Of a DNA stretch of 64,000 nucleotides, positions 43,081 to 51,305 are shown piece by piece (within the stretch, counting starts at the first letter, position 1; each line of letters starts with the position of its first letter). Source of the DNA: CAYSPG01 sp964432885 (GTDB taxonomy: Bacteria > Bacteroidota > Bacteroidia > AKYH767-A > OLB10). The stretch lies in contig CAYSPG010000015.1 of NCBI GenBank assembly GCA_964432885.1, positions 13,683 to 77,682 on the forward strand, written 5' to 3'. The notes beneath the pieces are model-generated. The model ran no database searches, had not been told where the DNA came from, and saw nothing but the letters and a program-made list of their open reading frames with translations. A program made the position numbers and the translations under genes.

Positions 43081-44370
43081 TTAGCTTAATGAACGTAGTG
43101 CCTGCTTAAGCTGAGAAAGGATAATTTCTATTTCATCCATTTGTGCGGTGCCTACCGAAAGCCTGAACCATGTGCTGCTGTCCTCAGCACCAAATGCTGA
43201 AAAAGGTACCAGTGCAGTTTTGGCATGGTTTACCAAAAAATAGGTGATGTCGTTAGAATTATTAATTGTTTTACCATCAGTAGTTTTTTTCCCAATTAAA
43301 TTAAACTGCACAGTAAGATACAATGCTGCTTGTGGAGCAATTGCTTTTACTGAATACCCTTCTTTTTCCATTTTTACAAAGCCATTGTAAAATGCAGTAA
43401 GGCGCTTGCTTATTTCATTTTTGAAATTTAAAAGGTAAGCATCAATGGCAGTTTTGTTTTTTAAAAATTCGGCAGCAGCCACTTGCTCAGCTTTGGGTGC
43501 CCATGACCCAACGTGTGATAAAATAGATTTCATTTTATCAATTACATGTAATGGCCCCATTGCCCAACCAATACGAATGCCTGTGGCGGCAAATGCTTTT
43601 GACATACCATCAACATAAACAGTGTAAGGGCGTATTTCTGCATTAAGGTTTACGGGGTCGTAATGTTTGGTGTTGCCAAAAGTGAGTGTCCAATAAATTT
43701 GGTCGTACAATAGGTAAAGTGGTTTTTGGTTTCCGTTTCTACGTTTGTTTTCATCAACAATCATTTTACAAATAGAAGTTAGCTCATCTTTTGAAAAAAC
43801 AGTTCCTGTTGGATTAAGAGGAGAGCATAGCGCAACTAAAGTAGCATCGTTGATGTGATTGCGAATGTCATCAGCAGTAGGCATAAAATTGTTTTCGGGC
43901 AGCGTATCCACCAAAATTTGTTGTGCTGATGTAAGATGGCAGTAGTGATTATTGTTCCAAGATGGTATTGGGAAAATTACTTTATCGCCATCATCAAGCA
44001 AGGTGCGGTATAAAGCATAAATCAAAGGACGGCCTCCGCCTGATATTAAATACTCTTCGGGTTTGTAATCTAAACCTTGCCGATCTTTAATAAAAGCCGC
44101 CACTTGTTTTCGCAATTCCAGTTCGCCATTGGCGGCAGGATAATTGGTTATATTATTTTTATACGCATTGATTATGGCATCACGAAACTCAGCAGGGATA
44201 GGAAAAATTTGCGGATTAAAATCTCCAATGGTAAGGTTATAAATTTTTTCGCCAGCTTTTATTTTCTCATTTACTTCGGCAGCAAGTTTTATAATTTCTG
44301 AGCCAATTAAGTTTTCGGCCATGTACGAAGTGGGCAGTATGGTTTGTGTTTCGGTTAGCATGTGTGGCAT
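43081..44370 (-). CDS. Class I/II pyridoxal-phosphate aminotransferase
   Basis: A 429-residue fold-type I aminotransferase. It has the family motifs EKIYNLTIGDFNPQIFPIP, NYPAANGELELRKQVAAF, the substrate loop ALCSPLNPTGTVFS, YDQIYW, and the PLP lysine in YVDGMSKAFAATGIRIGW. An aspartate or aromatic amino acid substrate is likely, but exact specificity cannot be told. An alternative start (MLTETQ at 44361) is possible. The gene stands alone, with 99 bases to manC. Confidence 0.88.
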   Translation of the reverse strand: MPHMLTETQTILPTSYMAENLIGSEIIKLAAEVNEKIKAGEKIYNLTIGDFNPQIFPIPAEFRDAIINAYKNNITNYPAANGELELRKQVAAFIKDRQGLDYKPEEYLISGGGRPLIYALYRTLLDDGDKVIFPIPSWNNNHYCHLTSAQQILVDTLPENNFMPTADDIRNHINDATLVALCSPLNPTGTVFSKDELTSICKMIVDENKRRNGNQKPLYLLYDQIYWTLTFGNTKHYDPVNLNAEIRPYTVYVDGMSKAFAATGIRIGWAMGPLHVIDKMKSILSHVGSWAPKAEQVAAAEFLKNKTAIDAYLLNFKNEISKRLTAFYNGFVKMEKEGYSVKAIAPQAALYLTVQFNLIGKKTTDGKTINNSNDITYFLVNHAKTALVPFSAFGAEDSSTWFRLSVGTAQMDEIEIILSQLKQALRSLS

Positions 44371-44428
44371 TATTATGTTTCAAAAGTAAAATTATTTATT
44401 GGTGAAAACATACGGTGTGAAAAAAATA

Positions 44429-44458
44429 AAAGCCGCCTGCACAATGGCAAGCGGCTTT
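44429..44458 (-). terminator. Intrinsic terminator after the DUF5777 operon
   Basis: AAAGCCGC (44429-44436) and GCGGCTTT (44451-44458) form the stem. Read on the minus strand it is followed by a T-rich run (opposite plus-strand AAAAAATAA at 44421-44429). It lies about 30 bases after the stop of the minus-strand operon. Confidence 0.65.
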
Positions 44459-44490
44459 GCTAACATAAACCTAACCCTAAAAACTATTTT

Positions 44491-45381
44491 TTAATGTTTC
44501 GTTTTGTTTTTGATAGTAAACACTCTTGAAATGTTAAACCCAAAATGGATATCGCCTTTTCCCCATTTGCCATCGGTTTCGGTAACAAGTACTCGTTCGT
44601 TCATTCCAAGTGCATTGGTAAAATGTAATTGAAAAACATGGCCGCCAGTTTCAATATCAAAACCAATTGATAAGGGTTGCTTAATGTTTCCGGGCATTTG
44701 ATGGGGTAGTTGATAGTAATAATCCAATGTCATGGCAAGGCTGCCGGTAAGTTTTAACCGCGTGCCCAATCCGATTGCATACACATCATTTTTATATTTT
44801 ATTGAGTCAACTAAATTGCGGTGAACCAGTGTGGGCGAAAGTTGCAATGAAAATGCGCTGCTTATTTTTGAACCAATTACCATTTGATAATAATATCCCA
44901 GACGCGATGTGTAATAATTTTTTCGTTCGGGGTCTTCCCATTTCATCATGTTGCTGGTTATTCCTGCAACAAGTATTGCAGAAAACGGCAATCCGCCTTT
45001 TCCATTTGCCTGCCATAGCAAACGGTATTTTACAAAACCATCAATTTCTTTTTTGTAGCTGCTTCTGCCAACTCCAATCATCAGCCGGTTTGAAATTCCG
45101 TAATCAAATCCTAATCGAATGCGAGCCTGGTCTAAACCAAATGCTTCATAAGCACCGCCATTTACACGGCCAAACCGGTGTAAAATTCTAACATCCAAAA
45201 CGCCCGCACCTGCAAATTCAAGCGAGTGGCTGTTGATTACACGTGTTGATTTAAAAGCATTTTTTACAAACTCTTTTTTCTTTGGAGTTTCACTTTCTAA
45301 AAGCGACATTAAATCCTGTGCAAGAATTTTTGTATTACTTAATGTAAATAGCCAGATAATAATGTGAATTATTTTTTTCAT
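44491..45381 (-). CDS. DUF5777 family outer-membrane beta-barrel protein
   Basis: From ATG 45381 the product has 296 residues with a signal peptide (IIHIIIWLFTLSNTKILAQ). An earlier in-frame start would run into the upstream gene and disrupt the signal, so it is rejected. The body has alternating beta strands typical of a barrel (LEFAGAGVLDVRILHRFGRV, ARIRLGFDYGISNRLMIGVG, QLHFTNALG). The pattern FKSTRVINSHSLE and HRFGRVNGG fits the DUF5777 family. It is 14 bases downstream of a cytochrome lipoprotein gene and is last in a three-gene operon, so it may help pass electrons or anchor the cytochromes at the outer membrane. Confidence 0.78.
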   Translation of the reverse strand: MKKIIHIIIWLFTLSNTKILAQDLMSLLESETPKKKEFVKNAFKSTRVINSHSLEFAGAGVLDVRILHRFGRVNGGAYEAFGLDQARIRLGFDYGISNRLMIGVGRSSYKKEIDGFVKYRLLWQANGKGGLPFSAILVAGITSNMMKWEDPERKNYYTSRLGYYYQMVIGSKISSAFSLQLSPTLVHRNLVDSIKYKNDVYAIGLGTRLKLTGSLAMTLDYYYQLPHQMPGNIKQPLSIGFDIETGGHVFQLHFTNALGMNERVLVTETDGKWGKGDIHFGFNISRVFTIKNKTKH

Positions 45382-45395
45382 TCCAAGTCGTTTTG

Positions 45396-45764
45396 TTAAT
45401 CGTTTTTTGCACCGGCATCTATCCATTGCTGCAATGCTTTAACATCGCACACAGTTAATGGGCCTGATGGCGGCATGGTTTTTTCGGTAACAGCACGCGC
45501 TTTTATTCTTCCAACGCTTGCCAACACATTTTGGTAAGTAGAAAAATTTGGCGATTGGCCGTTTGCAACATGGCATCCTGATGCAGCACAGTTGGAAGCA
45601 ATTAATGGTGCAATTTTTTGCGAATACGTTGGCACAACTGTATCACAATTATTTGTGTTGCTGCTTGCCGGATACAATTCTTCTTCCACATCGTAATAGC
45701 ATCCCGATATATTAACTGCAAATGCAAACAGCATTGACAAAAAAAATGATTTGATTTTTTTCAT
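45396..45764 (-). CDS. Cytochrome c-like lipoprotein
   Basis: The 122-residue product from ATG 45764 has a lipoprotein signal (FAVNISGCYYD), then a cytochrome c-like domain with CAASGCH (C-x4-C-H) and MPPSGPLT further on, where the Met may be the second haem ligand, ending KALQQWIDAGAKND. The start overlaps the stop of the upstream cytochrome gene by the ATGA of 45764-45761, showing translational coupling. C-x4-C-H in place of C-x2-C-H is unusual for haem attachment, though similar forms occur in Bacteroidota proteins of this kind. Confidence 0.8.
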   Translation of the reverse strand: MKKIKSFFLSMLFAFAVNISGCYYDVEEELYPASSNTNNCDTVVPTYSQKIAPLIASNCAASGCHVANGQSPNFSTYQNVLASVGRIKARAVTEKTMPPSGPLTVCDVKALQQWIDAGAKND

Positions 45765-46528
45765 TGCGGATATTGATTTTGAATCCAAATTCTTAGTACA
45801 TCTATTTCGCATTGCGGAAGCTGCGCTGCATTTTTTGGCATTGACGAGTATGGCGCCTGATGGTTTATTGAGCCTAACAATTGTCCCGTTTGCCCGGCAG
45901 CCACAGCCCCGCTATAATTTGTCAGGTTAATTCCATACGGTGGGTTAGATCCGCTGTGGCATCCGGCACATTTTAAATCAAGCAACGGCTTTACTTTTGA
46001 TGCATAAGTTACTGCTGATGTATCGCACTCATTGCAATAATTATTTTGTGCACCCTGATTTATCCATTGTGCAATTAAATTTATTTGCTGTTGTGTTAAT
46101 GCGGTGTTTCCCGGTGGAGGCATAATTTTATCGGGGTCAGTTTCTGTAATGGCCTCCATAATATCACCCTCAGATGCATCACCGGGTGTAATTTCGCCCG
46201 AACCCATAATGTTGCTGTATGAGTTTAAAATAATCCCATCCTGTGCCGATGCGGCATCATGGCAACCGCTTTTTGCGCAGTTAGAAATAAATAAAGGCAA
46301 TATGGTATTATCAAAATAAACACTGTCAGGGTCGCAGGGTATCTGGCTATAGCCTGAATTGCCATTTCCGTTTCCATTGTTATTTCCATTTCCTGTAGGT
46401 TGCGCATCCATTTCGGTTGCGCTTAGCGGCCGGTGCTTGCACGAGCTAAAAAAAACAAGCAGTGTAAAAATTATTGAACCTGCAAGTAGTATTTCAATCA
46501 GGGCAAGTGATTTTAGTTTTTTTTTCAT
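45761..46528 (-). CDS. Lipoprotein with two cytochrome c-like domains
   Basis: The 255-residue product has a lipoprotein signal (IIFTLLVFFSSCKH), a Gly/Asn-rich linker (NGNNNGNGNGNSG), then two cytochrome c-like domains. The first has CAKSGCH (C-x4-C-H) and the ligand-like MPPPGNTALT; the second has the standard KCAGCHSG and SSMPKNAAQLP. It is the first gene of a three-gene operon with a second cytochrome lipoprotein and a DUF5777 barrel. A role in electron transfer at or outside the membrane is likely; its partner is unknown. Confidence 0.82.
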   Translation of the reverse strand: MKKKLKSLALIEILLAGSIIFTLLVFFSSCKHRPLSATEMDAQPTGNGNNNGNGNGNSGYSQIPCDPDSVYFDNTILPLFISNCAKSGCHDAASAQDGIILNSYSNIMGSGEITPGDASEGDIMEAITETDPDKIMPPPGNTALTQQQINLIAQWINQGAQNNYCNECDTSAVTYASKVKPLLDLKCAGCHSGSNPPYGINLTNYSGAVAAGQTGQLLGSINHQAPYSSMPKNAAQLPQCEIDVLRIWIQNQYPQ

Positions 46529-46665
46529 TTTGCATTTTCTTAAATAAGTTGTATAAAAAATTCAGGTATCAATTATTTTTTGTTTTTGAATAAATACCAA
46601 TACCCACGCAAATGCGTGAAACAATATCGCGTACTGTACAAGCGATATAAATAACCAGTGCTTAT

Positions 46666-47052
46666 TTAAGAAAGTTGGGGAGGGTGCCAGATGCTGGCAT
46701 AAAAATTTGGAAGGATAAAAAATTCTCTTGCATTTAAAAAGCAGCTTTTTGCATCATCAAAAAACTGAAACTCACATAATGAAAAACTAAGAGGTACTGA
46801 AACAAAATTTAACGAAGCCAGATGACTGTCGGCAGATTTAAAAGGAAGGCTTTTGTCGGTGTTATCATCCATATTATTTCCATCATCTGTAACATAATGC
46901 ATTACCAAAAAATCAATCAACAATATAGATTGGTCTTTTTTCTGATGCTCGTGCAAATGATTTATAACTACATTAATTTTAAAAATCTCCTTTATATCTG
47001 TTGCAGAAAACAGGTAGGATGCAAGTAGAAATATGGCGCACAATTTTTTCAC
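46666..47052 (-). CDS. Small exported protein of unknown function
   Basis: From GTG 47052 the product has 128 residues: a signal peptide (KLCAIFLLASYLFSATDIKE), then a short mature region with INHLHEHQKKDQSILLIDFLVMHYVTDDGN and a DKSLPFKSADSHL segment. An ATG at 47088 would add 12 residues without a signal-like start. This arrangement (EFHELLK-type helix, H-x-x-EH, FL-x-MHY, LPFK) recalls small Bacteroidota exported proteins sometimes encoded near metal-efflux genes. No such genes adjoin it here, so function is open. Confidence 0.55.
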   Translation of the reverse strand: MKKLCAIFLLASYLFSATDIKEIFKINVVINHLHEHQKKDQSILLIDFLVMHYVTDDGNNMDDNTDKSLPFKSADSHLASLNFVSVPLSFSLCEFQFFDDAKSCFLNAREFFILPNFYASIWHPPQLS

Positions 47053-47218
47053 GGTACAAATGTAATACGGTCTCTTGTTACAAACCATTTATTTTTCCTG
47101 AATGGGAATTTTATGCAATTGAAACCCCAAATAAATTTGTAGTTTAATTATTTTTTTGGCACCACTTATTTGGTTAGGCCATTAGTTGCATAAGCGAAGT
47201 ACAAAACAGGAGCAATAC

Positions 47219-47857
47219 TTATTTTGCATTTTCCACAATAGGCATAACCTCGGTTACCGGATTTATAAAGTAAATGTGCTTGGTGCGTGCATCAAGACAC
47301 TTAAAGTTTTTTCGCAGCTTTTCTTTTTTTATGAATTTACGACCAGTACGAATTTTAAAAACACTGTCGTATTCTATTTCATCAAGCATCATCCACTTGT
47401 CCTGCTCTTTATCATAATTGCGTAAGGTGCGTAACAGTTTATGATCGGTACAACTGGTGGCCGAAGGATTTTGCATGTAACTGTTTAATGCTTCTACAAC
47501 ATCATCGGGAAAAATTTTTTCGCACAAAATTGGAAGCATCAATTTTTTGTATTCGTCTTTCCATAGTTTTCCGTGCGGTTCAATAATTCTGCGATAGCGT
47601 TTCCATTGGTTTAGGTGAGCCACTTCGTGTATAAATGTGATAAGAAAAGCAAATTGATTTAAATCGCCATTTACCGAAATACGATGACCAAATCCGCTTT
47701 GCGGAGGGCGGTAGTCGCCATATTTTGAATGGCGGCTTTTGGTAATTTTTAATCCAATTTGGTGTTCGGTTATCCATCCTATGCAATATGACAATGCACG
47801 TGCAGGCACGTATTTGCCAAGTGCATTTTCTAACTCCAGTAAACTTATTTTACTCAC
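47219..47857 (-). CDS. SprT-like zinc metallopeptidase
   Basis: The 212-residue protein has the SprT-like zinc site: FIHEVAHLNQW with H77-E78-x-x-H81, followed by EPHGKLWKDEY with the third ligand H95. The strand QSGFGHRISVNGDLNQFAF before it fits the fold. SprT-like proteins bind or cut protein-DNA or other substrates; the role here is not known. The gene follows feoB by 6 bases and probably belongs to the feoA-feoB transcript. Confidence 0.8.
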   Translation of the reverse strand: MSKISLLELENALGKYVPARALSYCIGWITEHQIGLKITKSRHSKYGDYRPPQSGFGHRISVNGDLNQFAFLITFIHEVAHLNQWKRYRRIIEPHGKLWKDEYKKLMLPILCEKIFPDDVVEALNSYMQNPSATSCTDHKLLRTLRNYDKEQDKWMMLDEIEYDSVFKIRTGRKFIKKEKLRKNFKCLDARTKHIYFINPVTEVMPIVENAK

Positions 47858-47863
47858 AGTAAA

Positions 47864-49990
47864 TCATTTTAATAACTGATACACAAGTAAACTTGCTATG
47901 TAAGCCAGGGCACTCATGTATGCAAACTGAATTAAAGGCCATTTCCATTTTCCGGTTTCGCGCTTTACTACGGCCAGTGTACTCATGCATTGCATAGCAA
48001 ATGCATAAAATAGCATAAGAGAAAAACCTACGGCTAACGTGTAACGTGAGGTTCCGTCAACATTTTTTTCTGAAATCATTTTATCACGAATGGTGTTTTC
48101 GTTTGTGTTGTCTTTACCCACACTGTAAATGGTTGACATGGTTCCTACAAACACTTCGCGTGCAGCAAATGATGTTACCAATGCGATACCTATTTTCCAG
48201 TCGAAGCCTAACGGTGCAATGGCCGGTTCCATCAGCTTTCCCATTTTGCCTGCATAGGACGATTCTAATTTTTCGGCCTGTAGCTGATTTAAAATATTTT
48301 GGTCAGGCAATGGTGCTGCTAATTCGGTTTGATATTTTGCATCTGCATTTTTAAAATCGTTACCGGGGCCACGTGATGATAAAAACCAAAGTATGATTGA
48401 AATGGCAATAATTACTTTGCCGGCATCAAACAAAAATATTTTTACTTTTTCAATTATCATCATCAAAATATTTTTCCATCGCGGCATGCGGTACACAGGT
48501 AATTCCATAATAAAAAAATCGCGCTCACGTACTTTTACAAACCATTTCATAAGCATAGCAGAACCAATGGCAGCAAAAAATCCAATAAGGTACATGGCCA
48601 TCATTATTAAACCCTGAGAATTTATAAACCCCAGCACGTAATATTTGGGAACTACCAATGAAATAAGCAGCGTGTAAACAGGCAGTCGTGCCGAGCAGCT
48701 CATAAGCGGAGTTACCATGATGGTGATAATGCGTTCGCGCCAGCTTTGTATGGTGCGTGTGGATAAAATGGCTGGCACGGCACATGCCACCCCGCTAATG
48801 AGTGGAATTACCGAGCGGCCGTTTAACCCAAACCTTCGCATAAGTTTATCCATGATAAAACTTACGCGTGCCATATAGCCTGTATCTTCAAGTATGGCAA
48901 TAAATAAAAACAGCAATGCAATTTGAGGTACAAAAATGATGATGCCGCCAAGCCCTGCCAAAATTCCATTTACAATTAAATCGTTTAGCACACCTTTAGG
49001 CAGCCAGTCGCTTAATTGCTGGCTCAGTCCTGCAAAAGTGCCGTCAATAAAATCCATTGGAAATTGAGCGATGTTAAATATAGCCTGAAAAATTAAAAAG
49101 AGGACAAGTAAAAAAATTGCATAGCCCCAAATGCGATGCGTAATTATGTTGTCAACGCTTCGCGTAAGCGATTTGTGTTTTGTTTCGGTTTGGGAAACAC
49201 AACTTTTTAAAAGAACCGAAATGGTTTTGTAACGCTCCAATGTTTCGGTAGCCTGCATTTTTACTTTACTAAAAGCATGACGCGAAACAATTTGGCTAAG
49301 TGCTAATTTTTTTTCTTCGTTTACAAACGAAAGACTTACCGTATCAAAATTGCTTGCAAGCAAATACGCTTTGTAATTGCTTTGAAGGGTAAATTGTTTT
49401 TTGATATCCTCTATAGTATCGGGTGCCAGGTTGCCCGATGGCATTATATCATTTACTGCAATAGGGTAAGGTGCCAAAAGTGAAAACCGAATGTCATTTA
49501 TCCCTTCCATTTCGCGCGCTACTGCCGCAATTACCCGCACACCTAATGCTGCCGAAAGTTTTTCGGTGTCAATATACAATCCTTGTTTTTTAGCAAGGTC
49601 CATCATATTAAGCACCAGCACCACCGGAATTTTTAAATCAATAATCTGTGAGCACAAAAACAAACTGCGCTTTAAGTTTGTGGCATCGGCAATTACAATT
49701 ACACGGTCGGGGTACGATTCATCTTTAGGGTCGGTAAGTACGCGGTAAGGAATTTGTTCGTCAAGTGTTTTAGGATACAGGCTGTAGGTGCCGGGTAAAT
49801 CGGTAAGCTCAATTTTATAATCAACAGCCATAAAAGCATCGCGCACGGTAAAAAAGCCCACGTGTTTTTCGACCGTTACACCCGGAAAGTTTGCAACTTT
49901 TTGATTTAACCCAGTGAGGGCATTAAAAAGGGTACTCTTTCCACTGTTGGGATTTCCTATTAATGCAACTTTTATTTTATTGTTCGCCAC
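47864..49990 (-). CDS. feoB: Ferrous iron transporter FeoB
   Basis: FeoB imports Fe(II) across the inner membrane. The 708-residue protein has the G domain with GNPNSGKSTLFN (G1), DLPGTYSLYP (G3) and NMMD (G4), the helical GDI region, then membrane helices with two gate motifs around CAVPAILSTRTIQSWRER and FAAREVFVGTMS. The length is normal. It lies 6 bases after feoA, and the SprT-like gene follows after 6 bases. Any Fur operator cannot be recognised from the upstream sequence. Confidence 0.94.
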   Translation of the reverse strand: MANNKIKVALIGNPNSGKSTLFNALTGLNQKVANFPGVTVEKHVGFFTVRDAFMAVDYKIELTDLPGTYSLYPKTLDEQIPYRVLTDPKDESYPDRVIVIADATNLKRSLFLCSQIIDLKIPVVLVLNMMDLAKKQGLYIDTEKLSAALGVRVIAAVAREMEGINDIRFSLLAPYPIAVNDIMPSGNLAPDTIEDIKKQFTLQSNYKAYLLASNFDTVSLSFVNEEKKLALSQIVSRHAFSKVKMQATETLERYKTISVLLKSCVSQTETKHKSLTRSVDNIITHRIWGYAIFLLVLFLIFQAIFNIAQFPMDFIDGTFAGLSQQLSDWLPKGVLNDLIVNGILAGLGGIIIFVPQIALLFLFIAILEDTGYMARVSFIMDKLMRRFGLNGRSVIPLISGVACAVPAILSTRTIQSWRERIITIMVTPLMSCSARLPVYTLLISLVVPKYYVLGFINSQGLIMMAMYLIGFFAAIGSAMLMKWFVKVRERDFFIMELPVYRMPRWKNILMMIIEKVKIFLFDAGKVIIAISIILWFLSSRGPGNDFKNADAKYQTELAAPLPDQNILNQLQAEKLESSYAGKMGKLMEPAIAPLGFDWKIGIALVTSFAAREVFVGTMSTIYSVGKDNTNENTIRDKMISEKNVDGTSRYTLAVGFSLMLFYAFAMQCMSTLAVVKRETGKWKWPLIQFAYMSALAYIASLLVYQLLK

Positions 49991-49996
49991 AGATTC

Positions 49997-50227
49997 TTAT
50001 TCAATTGTGCCTACCATAACAGCCGAAGCTTCATCTTTTCTTATACTCAAGATATATCCTGCCACACTTATAGCCATTGGGTCGCCAAGAGGAGCCAGGC
50101 GTTCAACAAAAATTGTTTCACCGGGTATACATCCCATTTCCATAAGTTTTAGTTTTATTTCTTCGTCAGTAAACGATTGAATAACGCAAGTTTTACCCGG
50201 ATTAATTTCGCTTAATTTTTTTTGCAA
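49997..50227 (-). CDS. feoA: Ferrous iron transport protein FeoA
   Basis: The 76-residue SH3-like protein has the FeoA pattern: KLSEINPGKTCVIQSF, KLKLMEMGCIPGETIFVE (the L-x-x-MG-x-x-PG core), DPMAISVAGYILSIRK and the ending VGTIE. FeoA is a small cytosolic partner of FeoB. It is encoded immediately upstream of feoB. Confidence 0.93.
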   Translation of the reverse strand: MQKKLSEINPGKTCVIQSFTDEEIKLKLMEMGCIPGETIFVERLAPLGDPMAISVAGYILSIRKDEASAVMVGTIE

Positions 50228-50529
50228 GAGAGAAAATTTTGAATGGCGAAAATAAAAAAGGATTGTGTAACAGATTCAAAAAAATCAGGTGATTAATAAA
50301 AAAACAGCTAATCTGTTTTACTGTTGCACATTTTTTTTCCAGTACTGCCTTTGCTTTTCGCTTTGATGGCAGTGAATAAAATCAAGGGTTGAGTTTAACC
50401 ATTCAAATACTTCGCTTACCAAACTTTGCATGTGCTCTTTAATTGGTTCGTCAGACACCGTGTAAGTGTTCTCAAATTGTTTTTTTGTTGTTATAGTGTT
50501 CCTTTATTTTATTTCCCTACTTCAGGAAT
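50228..50529 (-). other. Intergenic region with a possible 46-codon reading frame
   Basis: These 302 bases lie between feoA and the small lipoprotein gene. The only sizeable frame is on the minus strand, 50458-50318 from a GTG, encoding an amphipathic stretch with SLVSEVFEWLNSTLDFIHC and a basic end; its ATG at 50428 would give 36 residues. No homology or strong initiation signal supports it, so it is reported as a possibility only. Confidence 0.25.
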
Positions 50530-50664
50530 TTAACTGCTCTTTTTTACCTCATTGCTTTGTTCCCCTTTTCCAAACTTAGGGCAGTCGCATTTTTTTTTAA
50601 AAGCACGGCACGAGGCAAATGATATAATCAGCAACAACAAAAAAAAATAGTTTATTTTTTTCAT
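50530..50664 (-). CDS. Small lipoprotein downstream of gldD
   Basis: This 44-residue protein is too short for usual gene-finding thresholds. It starts MKKINYFFLLLLIISFASCR, a complete lipoprotein signal with SFAS-C19 as lipobox. The mature part has RAFKKKCDCPKFGKG with a C-x-C pair, then a short hydrophilic end. Its ATG (50664-50662) overlaps the gldD stop (TGA 50663-50661), an ATGA junction that indicates translational coupling. A membrane-anchored peptide of about 25 residues encoded with gldD could be part of the gliding or type IX apparatus; I do not recognise a named gene. Confidence 0.7.
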   Translation of the reverse strand: MKKINYFFLLLLIISFASCRAFKKKCDCPKFGKGEQSNEVKKSS

Positions 50665-51257
50665 TTCCATTTAAAGCTGTTTACCATTTCATCAATATCT
50701 TTTTGTACAAACTCTATTACCGGTGCAAGCGAATCGGCCTGAGGAGGCGCATAAAAGTAAAGCGATGCACGCAGGTAATGTTTAATGCTATCGGTTACAA
50801 AAAATTGTACGCTAGAGGCAGCGTTGCCTCCAATGTTATACAACACACCATGCACATTGTTTTTTGTGCGGATAATTTTTTCGTCAATTGCAGTTGCTTT
50901 AACGGTGTGCTTATAAACCATGGTGCGCGCTTCTTCGGTGTATTTCAATATGTTTTCTGTAACCGGTTTGTATGTTATGTACAACTTGCCATTAAGTGAT
51001 GGAAACACCACATACATCCAGCACGGCTCGGCAAAGCGGTTGGTATCATATTTAACTTCAGCGTATATAGGAATATCAAATTCAAACGGGCAGTTGTCAG
51101 GAACAAAGTGCTTGTATTTTTTTTCGGGCAAATCAATTCTGAAATAACCGCGCGGCTTGGGAGCATAATCTTTGGTGCAAGACGAAAAACAAAAAGAGAC
51201 AATATACATGAAGATGAAAAACGGAGATAATATTGTTTTGTAATTTAAAAATTTCAT
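50661..51257 (-). CDS. gldD: Gliding-motility lipoprotein GldD
   Basis: The 198-residue protein has a lipoprotein signal (IVSFCFSSC27) and the GldD family pattern KPRGYFRIDLPEKKY, CPFEFDIPIYAEV, EPCWMYVVFPSLNGKLYITYK and the C-terminal EFVQKDIDEMVNSF. GldD is needed for gliding and type IX secretion-related functions in Flavobacterium. It follows gldE by 48 bases, and the ssb-gldE-gldD order is the one known from Flavobacterium johnsoniae. The stop overlaps the start of the small lipoprotein gene. Confidence 0.9.
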   Translation of the reverse strand: MKFLNYKTILSPFFIFMYIVSFCFSSCTKDYAPKPRGYFRIDLPEKKYKHFVPDNCPFEFDIPIYAEVKYDTNRFAEPCWMYVVFPSLNGKLYITYKPVTENILKYTEEARTMVYKHTVKATAIDEKIIRTKNNVHGVLYNIGGNAASSVQFFVTDSIKHYLRASLYFYAPPQADSLAPVIEFVQKDIDEMVNSFKWK

Positions 51258-51305
51258 TTTTTGAATTTGTTTCGGGTTTCGCTTTTTCGGATTTAAAATT
51301 TACCC

